NCBI RefSeq assembly: GCF_038446665.1
Contig: NZ_CP151802.1
Span: 186,001 to 250,000, forward strand
Source of the DNA: Lysobacter sp. FW306-1B-D06B
GTDB taxonomy: Bacteria > Pseudomonadota > Gammaproteobacteria > Xanthomonadales > Xanthomonadaceae
Direction: 5' to 3'
DNA: 64,000 bases
A model generated the notes under the pieces. That model saw nothing but the letters and a program-made list of their open reading frames with translations, did not search any database and was not told the DNA's origin. A program made the translations under genes and the position numbers. Every line of letters starts with the position of its first letter. The first letter of the stretch is position 1. This document shows positions 47,305 to 57,035 of the stretch, piece by piece.

Positions 47305-48189
47305 TCAGCCCAGCCGCTTCTCGAACCAGTGGTCCGCGTACGGGTTGTCGTTGTACGCGGGAATTTCGAGATAGCCGTTGCGCGCATACAGCGCGCGCGC
47401 TTCCAGCAGCGTGCGGTTGGTGTCCAGCCGCAGCGTGTGCAGGGCCATCGCGCGGGCCTGGGCTTCCAGCGCGTCCAGCAGGCGCTGGGCGATGCCCAGG
47501 CCGCGCGCGTTCGGCGCGACCCACATGCGCTTGATCTCGCCGACGCCCTCGCCGATCACCTTCAGCGCGCCGCAACCCAGCGCTTCACCGTCCAGGCGCG
47601 CGAGCAGCAGCACGCCCGAGGGCGGCACGAGTTCGTCCGGATCGGCGGACGGCCCGCGCGCGGGATCGAAGCCGGATTCGAAGCGTTCGGCCAGTTCGCG
47701 CAGATAGGCGTCGATGCACGCTTGCGCGTCGTCGCTGGCAGGGTCGACCGGCTCGACCACCACCGAAGCGGCACGCATCAGCCGCTCGACCTCGGCCATC
47801 GCCGTGGTCAGTCGTTCGCGCTGCCTTTCGCCCAGCGACGCCAGCAGCGAGGTGGCGAAATCCTGCGAACGACGGTCCAGCGCCTCGACTTCGCGACGGC
47901 CCTTGGCAGTGAGCGTGACGCGGCGTACGCGCGCGTCACCGGGCGCGGGCTGCGATTTCGCCAGGCCCTGCGCCTCCAGCGAGCGCAGCAGCCGGCTGAC
48001 GTAGCCCGAGTCGAGCGCCAGCCGCGCGCGCAGGTCGCGCACGTCGGCGCCGTCGCGACCGATCTCGAACAGCAGCCGCGACTCGGCCAGCGGCCGGCCG
48101 CGGCCCAGGTAGTCGTCCGACAGCACGCCGATCCGGCGCGTCACCGACCGGTTGAAGCTGCGGACCTGCTGGATCTGGCGCTCGTCCAT
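47305..48189 (-). CDS. MarR-type regulator fused to GNAT acetyltransferase
   Basis: A 294-aa fusion. Residues 1-145 are a MarR winged helix (LRARLALDSGYVSRLLRSLEAQGLAKSQP is the recognition region). Residues 150-294 are a GNAT domain with the acetyl-CoA loop GLGIAQRLLDAL. The family is known as a combined transcription factor/acetyltransferase. A perfect 10-bp inverted repeat at 48189-48210 overlaps the start, so it probably controls itself. Confidence 0.92.
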   Translation of the reverse strand: MDERQIQQVRSFNRSVTRRIGVLSDDYLGRGRPLAESRLLFEIGRDGADVRDLRARLALDSGYVSRLLRSLEAQGLAKSQPAPGDARVRRVTLTAKGRREVEALDRRSQDFATSLLASLGERQRERLTTAMAEVERLMRAASVVVEPVDPASDDAQACIDAYLRELAERFESGFDPARGPSADPDELVPPSGVLLLARLDGEALGCGALKVIGEGVGEIKRMWVAPNARGLGIAQRLLDALEAQARAMALHTLRLDTNRTLLEARALYARNGYLEIPAYNDNPYADHWFEKRLG

Positions 48190-48210
48190 TACCTGACTTT
48201 AGTCAGGTAA
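48189..48210. promoter_or_regulatory. palindromic operator at the MarR-GNAT start
   Basis: TTACCTGACT and AGTCAGGTAA are perfect inverted copies separated by TT. The site overlaps the first codon of the MarR-GNAT gene, so the regulator would block its own transcription when bound. Confidence 0.7.
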
Positions 48211-48235
48211 TTGGATCGATGCAAGGCGCCCGCGC

Positions 48236-48264
48236 CCCCCTTCTCCCGCAAGGGGAGAAGGGAA
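48236..48264. repeat. CCCTTCTCCC/GGGAGAAGGG palindrome
   Basis: CCCCTTCTCCCGCAAGGGGAGAAGGG, one short member of the intergenic palindrome family. Confidence 0.7.
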
Positions 48265-48276
48265 CGACTGTGTTTG

Positions 48277-48501
48277 CTAGGCGCCTTCCTGCTGCGCCCC
48301 GCGACGCCCGCGCGCAAGGTACGGCAGCGCGAACAGGTACAGCCCCGTCAGCAGCAACAGCGCCAGCGGCAGCAGCGTGGCGAAGCCCACGTACAGGGCG
48401 ATGTCGCCGCGCCCCATCACCACGAAGTTGGCGATCACGAACAACGTGAAGGCGATCGAGAGCCAGCGATGGATCTGGCGAATCCACTTGTTCCAGTTCA
48501 T
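48277..48501 (-). CDS. small membrane protein of unknown function
   Basis: A 74-aa protein with two membrane helices (LSIAFTLFVIANFVVMGRG and GFATLLPLALLLLTGLYLFAL) and a basic tail. Starts at ATG 48501, with GGAGG upstream. No family recognised. Confidence 0.7.
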   Translation of the reverse strand: MNWNKWIRQIHRWLSIAFTLFVIANFVVMGRGDIALYVGFATLLPLALLLLTGLYLFALPYLARGRRGAQQEGA

Positions 48502-48628
48502 TGGAGCCTCCTTGAACGGCGTGACGGGACGGCACTGCTCGGGTTCGGGGGCCATGCTAGGGGCCGCGCACGGCGGCCGCTTCTCGAAAACTGACCAGGT
48601 GAAGGCGTGCCGACGGACGACGCCGCCG

Positions 48629-49939
48629 TTACGGCGCGCGCACCGTCGTGCCCTGCTTCATCACCAGCAGCGGCTTTTCCGTGGCGCGGATGTTCTCCAG
48701 CACGTTGCCGGGCACGGCGACGACGTCGGCGAACTTGCCCGCTTCCAGCGTGCCGGTCTCCCCGTCGATCCCCAGCAGCTTCGCCGAGCCCTGGCTGCTG
48801 GTGAGCAGCGCCGCAACCGGCGTCATGCCCAGCTCGACCATGTCGCCGAACTCCTGCGCGTTGAGGCCGTGCGGATACACCGCGGCGTCCGTGCCCAGCG
48901 CAATCGGCACGCCCACGCGCAGCGCTTCCTTGAACATCACCTGGTGCGCGGCGCCGGCCGCGCGCGCTTTGGCGCCGATCTGCGGCGGGTAGGTGTCGGC
49001 CTTCTCCACCACCCAGACCTGGGTCATGCGCGTGGGCACCAGGTACGTGCCCTTGCGCTTCATCAGCTGCAGCGTGGGTTCGGTGAGGAAGCTGCCGTGT
49101 TCGATCGAGTCCACGCCCGCCTCCACCGCCAGCTTCGCGGCCAGATCGCCGTGGCTGTGCGCGGCGACCTTGCGGCCCCAGGCGTGGGCCTCGGTCACGA
49201 TCGCGCGCAGTTCGTCCGGCGTGAGCTGCGGCACGTCCACCGGATCGGCCTCCGACAGCACGCCGCCGGAAGCGCAGATCTTGATCACGTCCGCGCCGTA
49301 CTTCATTTGTTCGCGGGTGGCGAGGCGGCATTGTTCGGCGCCGTTGCACACGCCGTCGCGCGGGCCCAGCGGCGCCACGCGCTCGGGCGGGAACGGCGCG
49401 ATGTCGCAATGCCCGCCGGTGGAGCCGATCGCATGGCCGGCGACCAGCATGCGCGGGCCTTCGGTGAGGCCGTCGCGGATCGCGTTGCGCAGGGCGATGT
49501 CGACGAAGTCCGGCGCGCCGACTTCGCGCACGGTGGTGAAGCCGGCCTCCAGCGTCAGCTTCGCGTTGTGCGCGGCGTGGAAGGACTGCTCGGCGGGAAA
49601 GCGCAGCATGTTCTCGTAGAAGCCCTGCGCCCAGTTGTCGTCGTGGTTGGAGGCGATGTGGGTATGGGCGTCGATGAAACCGGGCATCAGCGTGGCATCG
49701 CCCAGGTCGATGACCTTGGCACCGGCCGGCACGGCGGCCTCGCCCACGGCGGCGATTCGCGTGCCCTGCACCACCACCACGCCCGGCGAGACCAGCCGCC
49801 CGCTGCGCCCGTCGAACAGGTGCGCCGCCTTCAGCACGACCGGTCCCGCGGCCGCCGGGGCCTGCGCCGGAGCGGCGGAAGCCAGCGAGAGAGCAACGGT
49901 CAGGCCCGTCAGGGCCGCGGCGGCGCGACGCTTCATCAT
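48629..49939 (-). CDS. amidohydrolase, imidazolonepropionase/prolidase-like
   Basis: A 436-aa exported metal-dependent hydrolase. Signal peptide through PAQA; metal-site HxH in MPGFIDAHTHIAS, then GGHCDI, KVAAHSHGDLA, SIEHGSFL and the late Asp in ALGTDAAVYPHG. The domain resembles Xaa-Pro dipeptidases of the amidohydrolase superfamily. Periplasmic peptide or cyclic-amide hydrolysis is likely; substrate unknown. Confidence 0.88.
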   Translation of the reverse strand: MMKRRAAAALTGLTVALSLASAAPAQAPAAAGPVVLKAAHLFDGRSGRLVSPGVVVVQGTRIAAVGEAAVPAGAKVIDLGDATLMPGFIDAHTHIASNHDDNWAQGFYENMLRFPAEQSFHAAHNAKLTLEAGFTTVREVGAPDFVDIALRNAIRDGLTEGPRMLVAGHAIGSTGGHCDIAPFPPERVAPLGPRDGVCNGAEQCRLATREQMKYGADVIKICASGGVLSEADPVDVPQLTPDELRAIVTEAHAWGRKVAAHSHGDLAAKLAVEAGVDSIEHGSFLTEPTLQLMKRKGTYLVPTRMTQVWVVEKADTYPPQIGAKARAAGAAHQVMFKEALRVGVPIALGTDAAVYPHGLNAQEFGDMVELGMTPVAALLTSSQGSAKLLGIDGETGTLEAGKFADVVAVPGNVLENIRATEKPLLVMKQGTTVRAP

Positions 49940-49979
49940 TCCCTTCCCCTTGGTGGATGCACGTTCGGCCGAGTGTAGG

Positions 49980-50105
49980 AGGGCCGCCGCCGGTCGTCTC
50001 GCCTGCTGCGACGGCCGGCGGCCAGACTGCGCGCTCTCCTCGTCAGGGAGATCCCCGGGGCGGCGCGCGGACTGGGCCCTTCGCGCCGCCCCGGTTTCTT
50101 TTTCT
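49980..50105 (+). ncRNA. candidate small RNA ending in intrinsic terminator
   Basis: Hairpin 1: GGCCGCCG (49982-49989) with CGGCGGCC (50016-50023), with GTCG/CGAC further in. Hairpin 2: TCTCC with GGAGA (50035-50051). Hairpin 3 is the terminator at 50055-50105. No plus-strand gene lies upstream for more than 2 kb, so the terminator must serve something else, most simply a small RNA. No clear promoter boxes. Confidence 0.45.
50055..50105 (+). terminator. orphan intrinsic terminator
   Basis: CCGGGGCGGCGCG pairs with CGCGCCGCCCCGG over 13 bp, then TTTCTTTTTCT. Very strong, but no plus-strand gene precedes it. Confidence 0.85.
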
Positions 50106-50295
50106 CGCGCGGCATGCGGGTCCGTCGGGGGCGTTGTAAGCGCTTACCTAAAGGCCGCGTGAAGCATTTCGGTGCAGAACAGCGAACTGCGTCATGGTTC
50201 CGCGTCGTCCCCACTTGCCACTGCATGCAGCCCAGTCAGGATCGCATCGCAGTCCAGAACAACAACGACTCACTCGCATGCAAACAGGGGATTCC

Positions 50296-50646
50296 ATGAA
50301 GCACCTGCTGTCGACCCTCGCGATCGGCTTCCTGCTGCTCTCACCGGTGGCCGCGTCCGCCCATGACAAGCACCATCACGACCGGGATCGCCACGACCAC
50401 CACGACCGCCATGATCGCCACGATCACGACGACCACCACGACCGCGGCCGCAAGCGCGGCCACTACAAGCACGACTACCGCCGTGGCGTGGTCTACGTCG
50501 AACGCCGCGTCTACGTGGACGACTACCCGCGCTACGAGCTGCGCGAACCGCCCCGCGGCCACCGCTGGGTGCGCAGCGACGACGGCCGCTACGTGCTGAT
50601 CGCCGTGGCCACCGGCATCATCGCCGACGTGCTGCTGCACCACTGA
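50296..50646 (+). CDS. RcnB-like exported protein with His/Asp-rich segment
   Basis: A 116-aa exported protein. Signal peptide through VAASA; residues 24-60 alternate His, Asp and Arg (HDKHHHDRDRHDHH and so on), a likely metal-binding region. The C-terminal part has RGHRWVRSDDGRYVLIAVATGIIADV, the RcnB pattern. RcnB of E. coli modulates Ni/Co efflux; a comparable metal-buffering role is inferred. A terminator follows at 50670-50691. Confidence 0.8.
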   Translation: MKHLLSTLAIGFLLLSPVAASAHDKHHHDRDRHDHHDRHDRHDHDDHHDRGRKRGHYKHDYRRGVVYVERRVYVDDYPRYELREPPRGHRWVRSDDGRYVLIAVATGIIADVLLHH

Positions 50647-50669
50647 TCGCGCACCCGCCGCGACACGAC

Positions 50670-50699
50670 GAAGGCCCCGGAAGGGGCCTTCGCTGTTTC
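50670..50699 (+). terminator. intrinsic terminator of RcnB-like gene
   Basis: GAAGGCCCC pairs with GGGGCCTTC around GGAA, followed by GCTGTTT. Confidence 0.75.
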
Positions 50700-50877
50700 C
50701 ACGCCCGCGAAGATGAGCCGCTGGCACGGCGCCGCCGCGCCGTCGCGGGCGCGCGGCCACACGCTGCCTTCACTTTTCCGTGCACAGACTGAATCGAGCC
50801 CGCGCGGCCTGAGCCGCATGGCCCACCATCGCGCCCCCCGCGCGGTGCGCATTCACTCGCAACGCACGGAGGATGCA

Positions 50878-51492
50878 GTGAAGAATTCCCCGCTCCCGCT
50901 TCGCCCCGTTCCGCTGGCCGCCGTCCTGGCCCTCGCCCTCGCCGCCGGTTGCAGCAGCAACCCGCCGGCCGAGACCGCCGCCCGCGCGCCCAGCCCCACC
51001 GCGATCGCAGCGGTGACGTTGAGCGTGGAAGGCCAGGTCACCGATATCGACACTCCGAACCGCCTCATCACCGTGCGCGGCCCCGATGGCAACGAAGTGG
51101 AAGTGCATGCCGACGACACGGTGCGCAACTTCGAGCAGGTCCGCGTGGGCGACATCGTGGCGCTGGACTACCTGCGCGCGGTCACCGTCGACATCCAGCC
51201 CGCCGGCAGCGCCGAACCGGGCGCCTTCATCAAGCAGGGCAAGGACGTCGCCAAGACCGGCGAGCGACCGCGCCTGGGCACTGCGGAAGTGGTGACGGTG
51301 CTGGCGCCGATCCGCGCGATCGACCTGGCCAACAACACCATCACGGTGGAAGGCCCGCGCGGCAACGTGGTCACGCTCGACGTGCAGAGGCCGGAACACC
51401 GCGCGCGACTGCCGGAGCTCAAGGTCGGCGACATGCTGCGCATCGCCTTCACCGAGGCGGCGGCGGTGTCGGTGCGGCCGAAGGGGAAGTGA
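50878..51492 (+). CDS. lipoprotein with two tandem beta-domains
   Basis: A 204-aa lipoprotein with an LALAAGC lipobox (Cys21-22 region). It begins with GTG at 50878, preceded by GGAGG. Two units repeat: VEGQVTDIDTPNRLITVRGPDGNEVEVHADDTV...QVRVGDIVALDY and VLAPIRAIDLANNTITVEGPRGNVVTLDVQ...ELKVGDMLRIAF, both longer than quoted motif ends. The pattern resembles DUF5666-type OB-like folds. Function unknown. Confidence 0.72.
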   Translation: MKNSPLPLRPVPLAAVLALALAAGCSSNPPAETAARAPSPTAIAAVTLSVEGQVTDIDTPNRLITVRGPDGNEVEVHADDTVRNFEQVRVGDIVALDYLRAVTVDIQPAGSAEPGAFIKQGKDVAKTGERPRLGTAEVVTVLAPIRAIDLANNTITVEGPRGNVVTLDVQRPEHRARLPELKVGDMLRIAFTEAAAVSVRPKGK

Positions 51493-51514
51493 CGAAGCGG
51501 ATTCCCCCTGCGAC

Positions 51515-51563
51515 CCGTTCGTCCTGAACGTAGGCGCGCAGCGCCGAAGTCGAAGGACGAACG
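51515..51563. repeat. CCGTTCGTCCTGAAC-type inverted repeat
   Basis: CCGTTCGTCCTGAACGTAGG at one end faces CGAAGTCGAAGGACGAACGG at the other. Same family as 34176-34285 and 62654-62707. Confidence 0.8.
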
Positions 51564-51610
51564 GTGACACCGCGCTGACGGCAGCAGCTCCGAGGCAGAA
51601 CGCTCGGTCC

Positions 51611-52597
51611 CTACGACGCCACCGGATACGGCCCTTCCTCGAACACCACGTCGTGGTAGCCCTTGCTGCCCACGGCCTCGGCCAGCGGGCTGCGGAAGTC
51701 CTCGCCGCGACGCAGCGCATCGAGCACGAACGCGAAGTCGTAACGCGGGCGCCAGCCCAGTTGCTCGCGCGCACGCGCATTGACGTACACGCGGTCCAGC
51801 TGCGGGAACATGCGCCAACCGTGCGAGGCGTACAGCGCCCCGGCCTCGGGGAAACGCCGCGCCAGCACCGCCGGTGCGTCGCAGCGCAGGTCCGGCAGAT
51901 CCTCGCGGGTGAACGGCGTCGTCGCCGAAATGATGTAGCGCCCGAAGCCGATCGCCTTCGCCCGCTCGACCGCCAGCAGGTGCGCGTCCACCGCGTCGGC
52001 GATGTCCACGCGCCGGTACAGCAGTTCGTTCGCCTGCGCATTGAGCGTGGAGAATCCGTTGCGCACGTCGATGCTGTCGTCGGGCTCGGGGAAGAAGCGC
52101 GATGTGCGCAGCACCAGCACCGGCAGGCGTCGCTTGCGGTAGAACAGCTCGCACAGCTGCTCGGCCGACAGCTTGGTCACGCCGTAGATGTTCTTCGGGA
52201 TCGGCGAGACGTCCTCGTCGATCCACGCCGCCGGCTCGCCCGGCGCGGGCGTGAGCGCGGCGCCGAAGGTGCTGGTCGTGCTGGTGAACACGAACGCGTC
52301 CACGCCCGCCGCGACGGCTTCTTCCAGCAACACCAGCGTGCCGCTGATGTTGGTGTCGATGAAATCCTGGTGCGGATGCGTGGCCACGTGCGGCTTGTGC
52401 AGCGTGGCCGCGTGGATCACCGCGCGCACGCCCTTCATGTGGCGACGCACGAACTCGCGGTCGGTGATGGAGCCGACGTGGTCGGTGAACGCGGACGGCT
52501 TGAGGTCGATGCCGACCGCGTCGCGGCCGGTGGCGCGCAGCTGGCGCATCAAGCCTTCGCCCAGATGGCCGGCACTGCCGGTCACGAGGAGGGTCAT
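51611..52597 (-). CDS. NAD-dependent epimerase/dehydratase
   Basis: A 328-aa extended short-chain dehydrogenase. The Rossmann motif is VTGSAGHLGEGLM; the catalytic YxxxK is IYGVTKLSAEQ. Resembles NAD(P)-dependent sugar epimerases, but no sugar-nucleotide genes are adjacent. Last gene of the TetR cluster on this strand, with a 92-nt gap before it, so membership of the operon is uncertain. Confidence 0.87.
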   Translation of the reverse strand: MTLLVTGSAGHLGEGLMRQLRATGRDAVGIDLKPSAFTDHVGSITDREFVRRHMKGVRAVIHAATLHKPHVATHPHQDFIDTNISGTLVLLEEAVAAGVDAFVFTSTTSTFGAALTPAPGEPAAWIDEDVSPIPKNIYGVTKLSAEQLCELFYRKRRLPVLVLRTSRFFPEPDDSIDVRNGFSTLNAQANELLYRRVDIADAVDAHLLAVERAKAIGFGRYIISATTPFTREDLPDLRCDAPAVLARRFPEAGALYASHGWRMFPQLDRVYVNARAREQLGWRPRYDFAFVLDALRRGEDFRSPLAEAVGSKGYHDVVFEEGPYPVAS

Positions 52598-52689
52598 GGA
52601 GGCGGTTCCGATGACGTGGGGACTTCGATTATGCCGGCGTTTTGTGTCCTTCCCGCTTCACCGCCGCGCGAAGCCTTCGCACGGAACGG

Positions 52690-53400
52690 TCATGCCGCCG
52701 ACGCGGGCCCAAGGTATGCCGCCCGGTTCGACGCCAACGAGGCCTTCACCTGGCGGCTGGTTTCGTCGGCGAGGACTTCCGGCGCGTCTTCCGCCACCGC
52801 GCGCACGATCTGCTCGGCCACGTCGCGCGGCGAGGACTTGGGCGCGTCCATGCCGGCGGTCATGTCGGTGTCCATCAGGCCCACGTGCACGGCGGTGACC
52901 TTCGTGCCCTGCGGCGCCAGGTCGTTGCGCAAACCGTTGGTGAGCGACCACGCGGCGGATTTGGACACGCAGTAGGTCGCGCTGCCCGGCATGCTCAGCC
53001 AGCTGAGCACCGACAGCACGTTGACCACCGTGCCGCCGCCGTTCACCTGCAACGTCGGCGCGAACGCGCGCGCCACGCGCCAGGGGCCGAACAGGTTCAC
53101 TTCCATTTCCTCGCGCAGCTTCGCCTCGCCTTCGTCGGAGAACAGCTGTCCGCTCTTGGCGATGCCGGCGTTGTTGACCAGCACGTTCACGTCGCAGCAC
53201 TGCCGCGCGGCGACGCTGATGCTGTCGGGCGAGGCCACGTCCATCGCGATCGGCACCGCGCCGGGCACGTTCACCGACGCCGGATCACGCGCGGCGGCGT
53301 AGACCTTCTTCGCGCCCGCTTTCTGGAAGGCTTCGACCAGCGCGCGGCCGAGCCCGCGGTTGGCTCCGGTCACCAGGACCACGGCGTTGCGGATGTCCAT
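52690..53400 (-). CDS. short-chain dehydrogenase/reductase
   Basis: A 236-aa SDR enzyme. Nucleotide motif VTGANRGLGRAL, NNAGIAKSG, catalytic Ser in LSVLSWLS and Tyr/Lys in YCVSKSAAW. An NAD(P)-dependent oxidoreductase, substrate unknown. It follows the thiolase by 59 nt and may act in the same pathway. Confidence 0.92.
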   Translation of the reverse strand: MDIRNAVVLVTGANRGLGRALVEAFQKAGAKKVYAAARDPASVNVPGAVPIAMDVASPDSISVAARQCCDVNVLVNNAGIAKSGQLFSDEGEAKLREEMEVNLFGPWRVARAFAPTLQVNGGGTVVNVLSVLSWLSMPGSATYCVSKSAAWSLTNGLRNDLAPQGTKVTAVHVGLMDTDMTAGMDAPKSSPRDVAEQIVRAVAEDAPEVLADETSRQVKASLASNRAAYLGPASAA

Positions 53401-53459
53401 GCGTCACCTCGTTTCGGGAAGGAAAGACCGGATGTTCGGGATCTGCGCGACGGCGATTT

Positions 53460-54650
<1,191 letters not shown>

Positions 54651-54699
54651 GGCGGAACTCGTGCGGGCATCGCGGGGCGATGCGGTGGGGGAAGCGAAC

Positions 54700-55158
54700 T
54701 CAGGCGACGGGGCGATCGAAGACCAGCAGCGTCGAGGTGGCCGAGGCGTGCAGGCGGCCTTCGCCGTCGATCAGACGCGCCTCGGCGAACGCGGCGCGGC
54801 GGCCGATGGACGTCACGCGGCCTTCGGCGCGCAGCGGGCCGGTCTCGCGCGTGATCGCCTTGTGGTAGGCGATCTTCAATTCCAGCGTGGTGTACGCCTG
54901 CTGCGCGCTCAGGCGCGAATGCACGGCGCAGCCGCAGGCCGAATCCAGCAGCGTCGCCGCATAGCCGCCGTGGACCATGCCGATGGGGTTGTAGGCGTGG
55001 TCGCCGGGGGTTCCGGCGAACACGGCCAAGCCGGGCTCGACCTCGATGAAATCGAAGTCGAGCGACTTCAGGATGCCGGGCTTGCGTCCGGAGGCGATCA
55101 GCGCGCGCAGTTGCGACAGGCCGTCCTGTCCGGCGGCAACGTCATCGACCAGGCTCAT
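54700..55158 (-). CDS. PaaI-type hotdog thioesterase
   Basis: A 152-aa hotdog-fold acyl-CoA thioesterase. The motif NPIGMVHGGYAATLLDSACGCAVHS carries the HGG and active Asp of the PaaI/YdiI group. Starts with an ATG overlapping the TetR stop (ATGA, 55155-55158), so the two are co-translated. Confidence 0.92.
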   Translation of the reverse strand: MSLVDDVAAGQDGLSQLRALIASGRKPGILKSLDFDFIEVEPGLAVFAGTPGDHAYNPIGMVHGGYAATLLDSACGCAVHSRLSAQQAYTTLELKIAYHKAITRETGPLRAEGRVTSIGRRAAFAEARLIDGEGRLHASATSTLLVFDRPVA

Positions 55159-55763
55159 GCGGTTTTCTCCAGCGGGGGAATGTCGAGAGAGAGGCGTCGC
55201 CCCAACTGCTGGCGCGTGGCGTGCAGGTGGGCCTCGGCGCGGGCGGGTTCGACCTCACAACGCGCCAGCGTGATCGCGCCGACCAGTTCGGCCAGCACCG
55301 AACTCGCGAGTGCATGCGCATCGCCTTGGCCCAATCTCGCCAGCGGCTGCGCGATGGCGTCCGCCAGTCGTTCCACGCCTGCGGCGAACGCCGCACGCGA
55401 TGGCGCGTCCAGACGCGGCAGATCGCTGGCGAGCGCGGCGATCGGGCAACCCTTGCCGGGCGCGTCGCGATGGGCCATCGACAGGTACAGGCCGAAGTAG
55501 GCGGCGAGCGCATGCGCGTCGTCGCGGCCTTCGCGGCAACGCGCCCAGTACGCCAGTGCGTCGTCGAACATCTGCGCGATCGCCGCGGCGACCAGTTCGT
55601 CCTTCGACGCGAAGTGCGCGTAGAAGCCGCCGTGCGTGAGCCCGGCATCGCGCATCACCCCGGCCACGCCGATGCGGTGCGGGCCGTCGGCACGGATCGC
55701 ACGCGCGGCGGCGCGCAGGACGCGCTGGCGGGTCTGGTGCTTGTGGTCGGCGTCGTAGCGCAT
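55155..55763 (-). CDS. TetR/AcrR-family transcriptional regulator
   Basis: A 202-aa repressor. DNA-binding N-terminus with QRVLRAAARAIRADGPHRIGVAGVMRDAGLTHGGFYAHFASKDELV (quoted by its ends), the TetR helix-turn-helix. The C-terminal half is a ligand-binding helix bundle. A perfect palindrome lies 14 bp upstream of its start (55777-55794), a likely self-operator. It leads a thioesterase-thiolase-SDR cluster and probably senses an acyl-CoA or similar compound. Confidence 0.93.
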   Translation of the reverse strand: MRYDADHKHQTRQRVLRAAARAIRADGPHRIGVAGVMRDAGLTHGGFYAHFASKDELVAAAIAQMFDDALAYWARCREGRDDAHALAAYFGLYLSMAHRDAPGKGCPIAALASDLPRLDAPSRAAFAAGVERLADAIAQPLARLGQGDAHALASSVLAELVGAITLARCEVEPARAEAHLHATRQQLGRRLSLDIPPLEKTA

Positions 55764-55776
55764 GGCGGAGTGGCTT

Positions 55777-55794
55777 ATATGACGAACGTCATAT
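55777..55794. promoter_or_regulatory. palindromic TetR operator
   Basis: ATATGACG and CGTCATAT are perfect inverted copies separated by AA, 14 bp upstream of the tetR-like start and 107 bp before the divergent GFA gene, so it could control both. Confidence 0.75.
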
Positions 55795-55900
55795 TACTCA
55801 GGCGACCCGCCCGTGCCAGTGCCAGAGCCGCGCATTCAGCAACTGCGATCAACGCGCCGCTGCGACGCTGTGTTCTCTCATCCCCGACAGGAGCACGCCC

Positions 55901-56320
55901 ATGTCCATCGCCTACGAAGGCGGCTGCCAATGCGGCGCGGTGCGCTACCGCGTGCAGGGCGAACCGACGATGGTGGCGCTGTGCCACTGCACGATGTGCC
56001 GCCGCGCGACCGGCGCTCCGGCGGTGGGTTGGGCGATGTTCGACGCCGATCTCGTCGAGTTCATGCACGATCGCCCCGCCGAGTACGCGTCCTCCCCCGA
56101 CGCGCGCCGCGGCTTCTGCGCCCGATGCGGCACCTCGCTCAGCTTCACCGCCGACTACCTGCCCGGCCTGATCGACCTCACCCTGGGCAGCCTCGACGAA
56201 CCGGCGCGGCTGCCCCCGCAGTTCCACTACTGGGAGGCCGAGCGCCTGCCCTGGCTCGGCATCGCCGACGGCCTGCCGCGCCACCGCGAGTTCCCGCCGA
56301 TGGCGCCCGAACCCGCCTGA
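55901..56320 (+). CDS. GFA-family (glutathione-dependent formaldehyde-activating-like) protein
   Basis: A 139-aa zinc protein of the GFA/CENP-V family. Zinc cysteines are in GGCQCGAVRYRV, ALCHCTMCRRATG and GFCARCGTSLSF. Family members bind zinc with glutathione-like partners; the original role in formaldehyde metabolism is uncertain for most. It is divergent from the TetR gene and may share its operator. Confidence 0.88.
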   Translation: MSIAYEGGCQCGAVRYRVQGEPTMVALCHCTMCRRATGAPAVGWAMFDADLVEFMHDRPAEYASSPDARRGFCARCGTSLSFTADYLPGLIDLTLGSLDEPARLPPQFHYWEAERLPWLGIADGLPRHREFPPMAPEPA

Positions 56321-56441
56321 CGGCGTCATCGCCGATGGGTGCCTGCACCGGGCAGATTGGCCCCACGGATACGCGTTTCATTGGCTCTCGAAAGGGACCG
56401 CTTGCACGCCTAACGTCGCCCTGCCTTCCCCACTCGAGGAC

Positions 56442-56936
56442 ATGACGATGACGATGCACTCCCCGTCGATCCTGCGCCGCGGCGTGCTCGCGGCCGTTTC
56501 CCTGCTGTCGCTGGCGGCGTTCTCCCCCGCGTTCGCCGGCGGTCACGGCGGCGACCACGGCGCCCGCGGTTGCGCGCGCCAGTTCGAACTGGCCCAGCGC
56601 ATGGACATGGAATCCTTCCGCGACTACGACGCCGACACCTTCCGCGCCGTGCACGACGACCGCGCCATCACCGTGTTCGGCAGCGGTGCGAAGTTCACCG
56701 GCATCGACGCGATCATGACCGCGCTGGCCGGCCACTTCGCCAACCGCGAAGCGCAGTGGAGCTGGACCGAGCTCTACCGCGTCGTCGACGGCTGCAACTC
56801 CGCCTTCATCCTGTACGAGACCGTGTACGAGATCCCGCGCATCGGCTTCCGCCAGCGCGCGCTGACGGGCGTGACGTACAGCCACGACGGGCGCCGCTGG
56901 CTCGCGATCGCCGACCAGGGCACCGCGCTGCCGTGA
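56442..56936 (+). CDS. exported SnoaL/NTF2-like protein
   Basis: A 164-aa exported protein (signal peptide through PAFA). The fold outline of an NTF2-like domain is visible: FRDYDADTFRAVHDDRAITVFGSG, DAIMTALAGHF and a final strand pair. No active-site motif. Several nearby ATG codons (56442, 56448, 56454) are possible starts. Confidence 0.7.
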   Translation: MTMTMHSPSILRRGVLAAVSLLSLAAFSPAFAGGHGGDHGARGCARQFELAQRMDMESFRDYDADTFRAVHDDRAITVFGSGAKFTGIDAIMTALAGHFANREAQWSWTELYRVVDGCNSAFILYETVYEIPRIGFRQRALTGVTYSHDGRRWLAIADQGTALP

Positions 56937-57035
56937 CCTCCGGTTGGGTCCGGCCGCGTCGGTGTCGATGCGGTCGGGCCTGCTTTTTATTTCCGAGGTG
57001 ATGCTGGGCGAGCCGCGAGTGCGAGCTTCGGTACT

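Larger units (their letters stand above)
49940..50295. other. intergenic region with candidate sRNA
   Basis: Between the divergent amidohydrolase and RcnB-like genes. It holds a three-hairpin candidate RNA ending at the terminator 50055-50105. The rest (50106-50290) probably contains the promoter of the RcnB-like gene; I saw no clear boxes. Confidence 0.5.

Noticed and set aside
50365..50460. Repetitive CAC/GAC codons as a possible CRISPR or simple-repeat array
   Set aside because: They encode the His/Asp-rich segment of the RcnB-like protein; no spacer structure.
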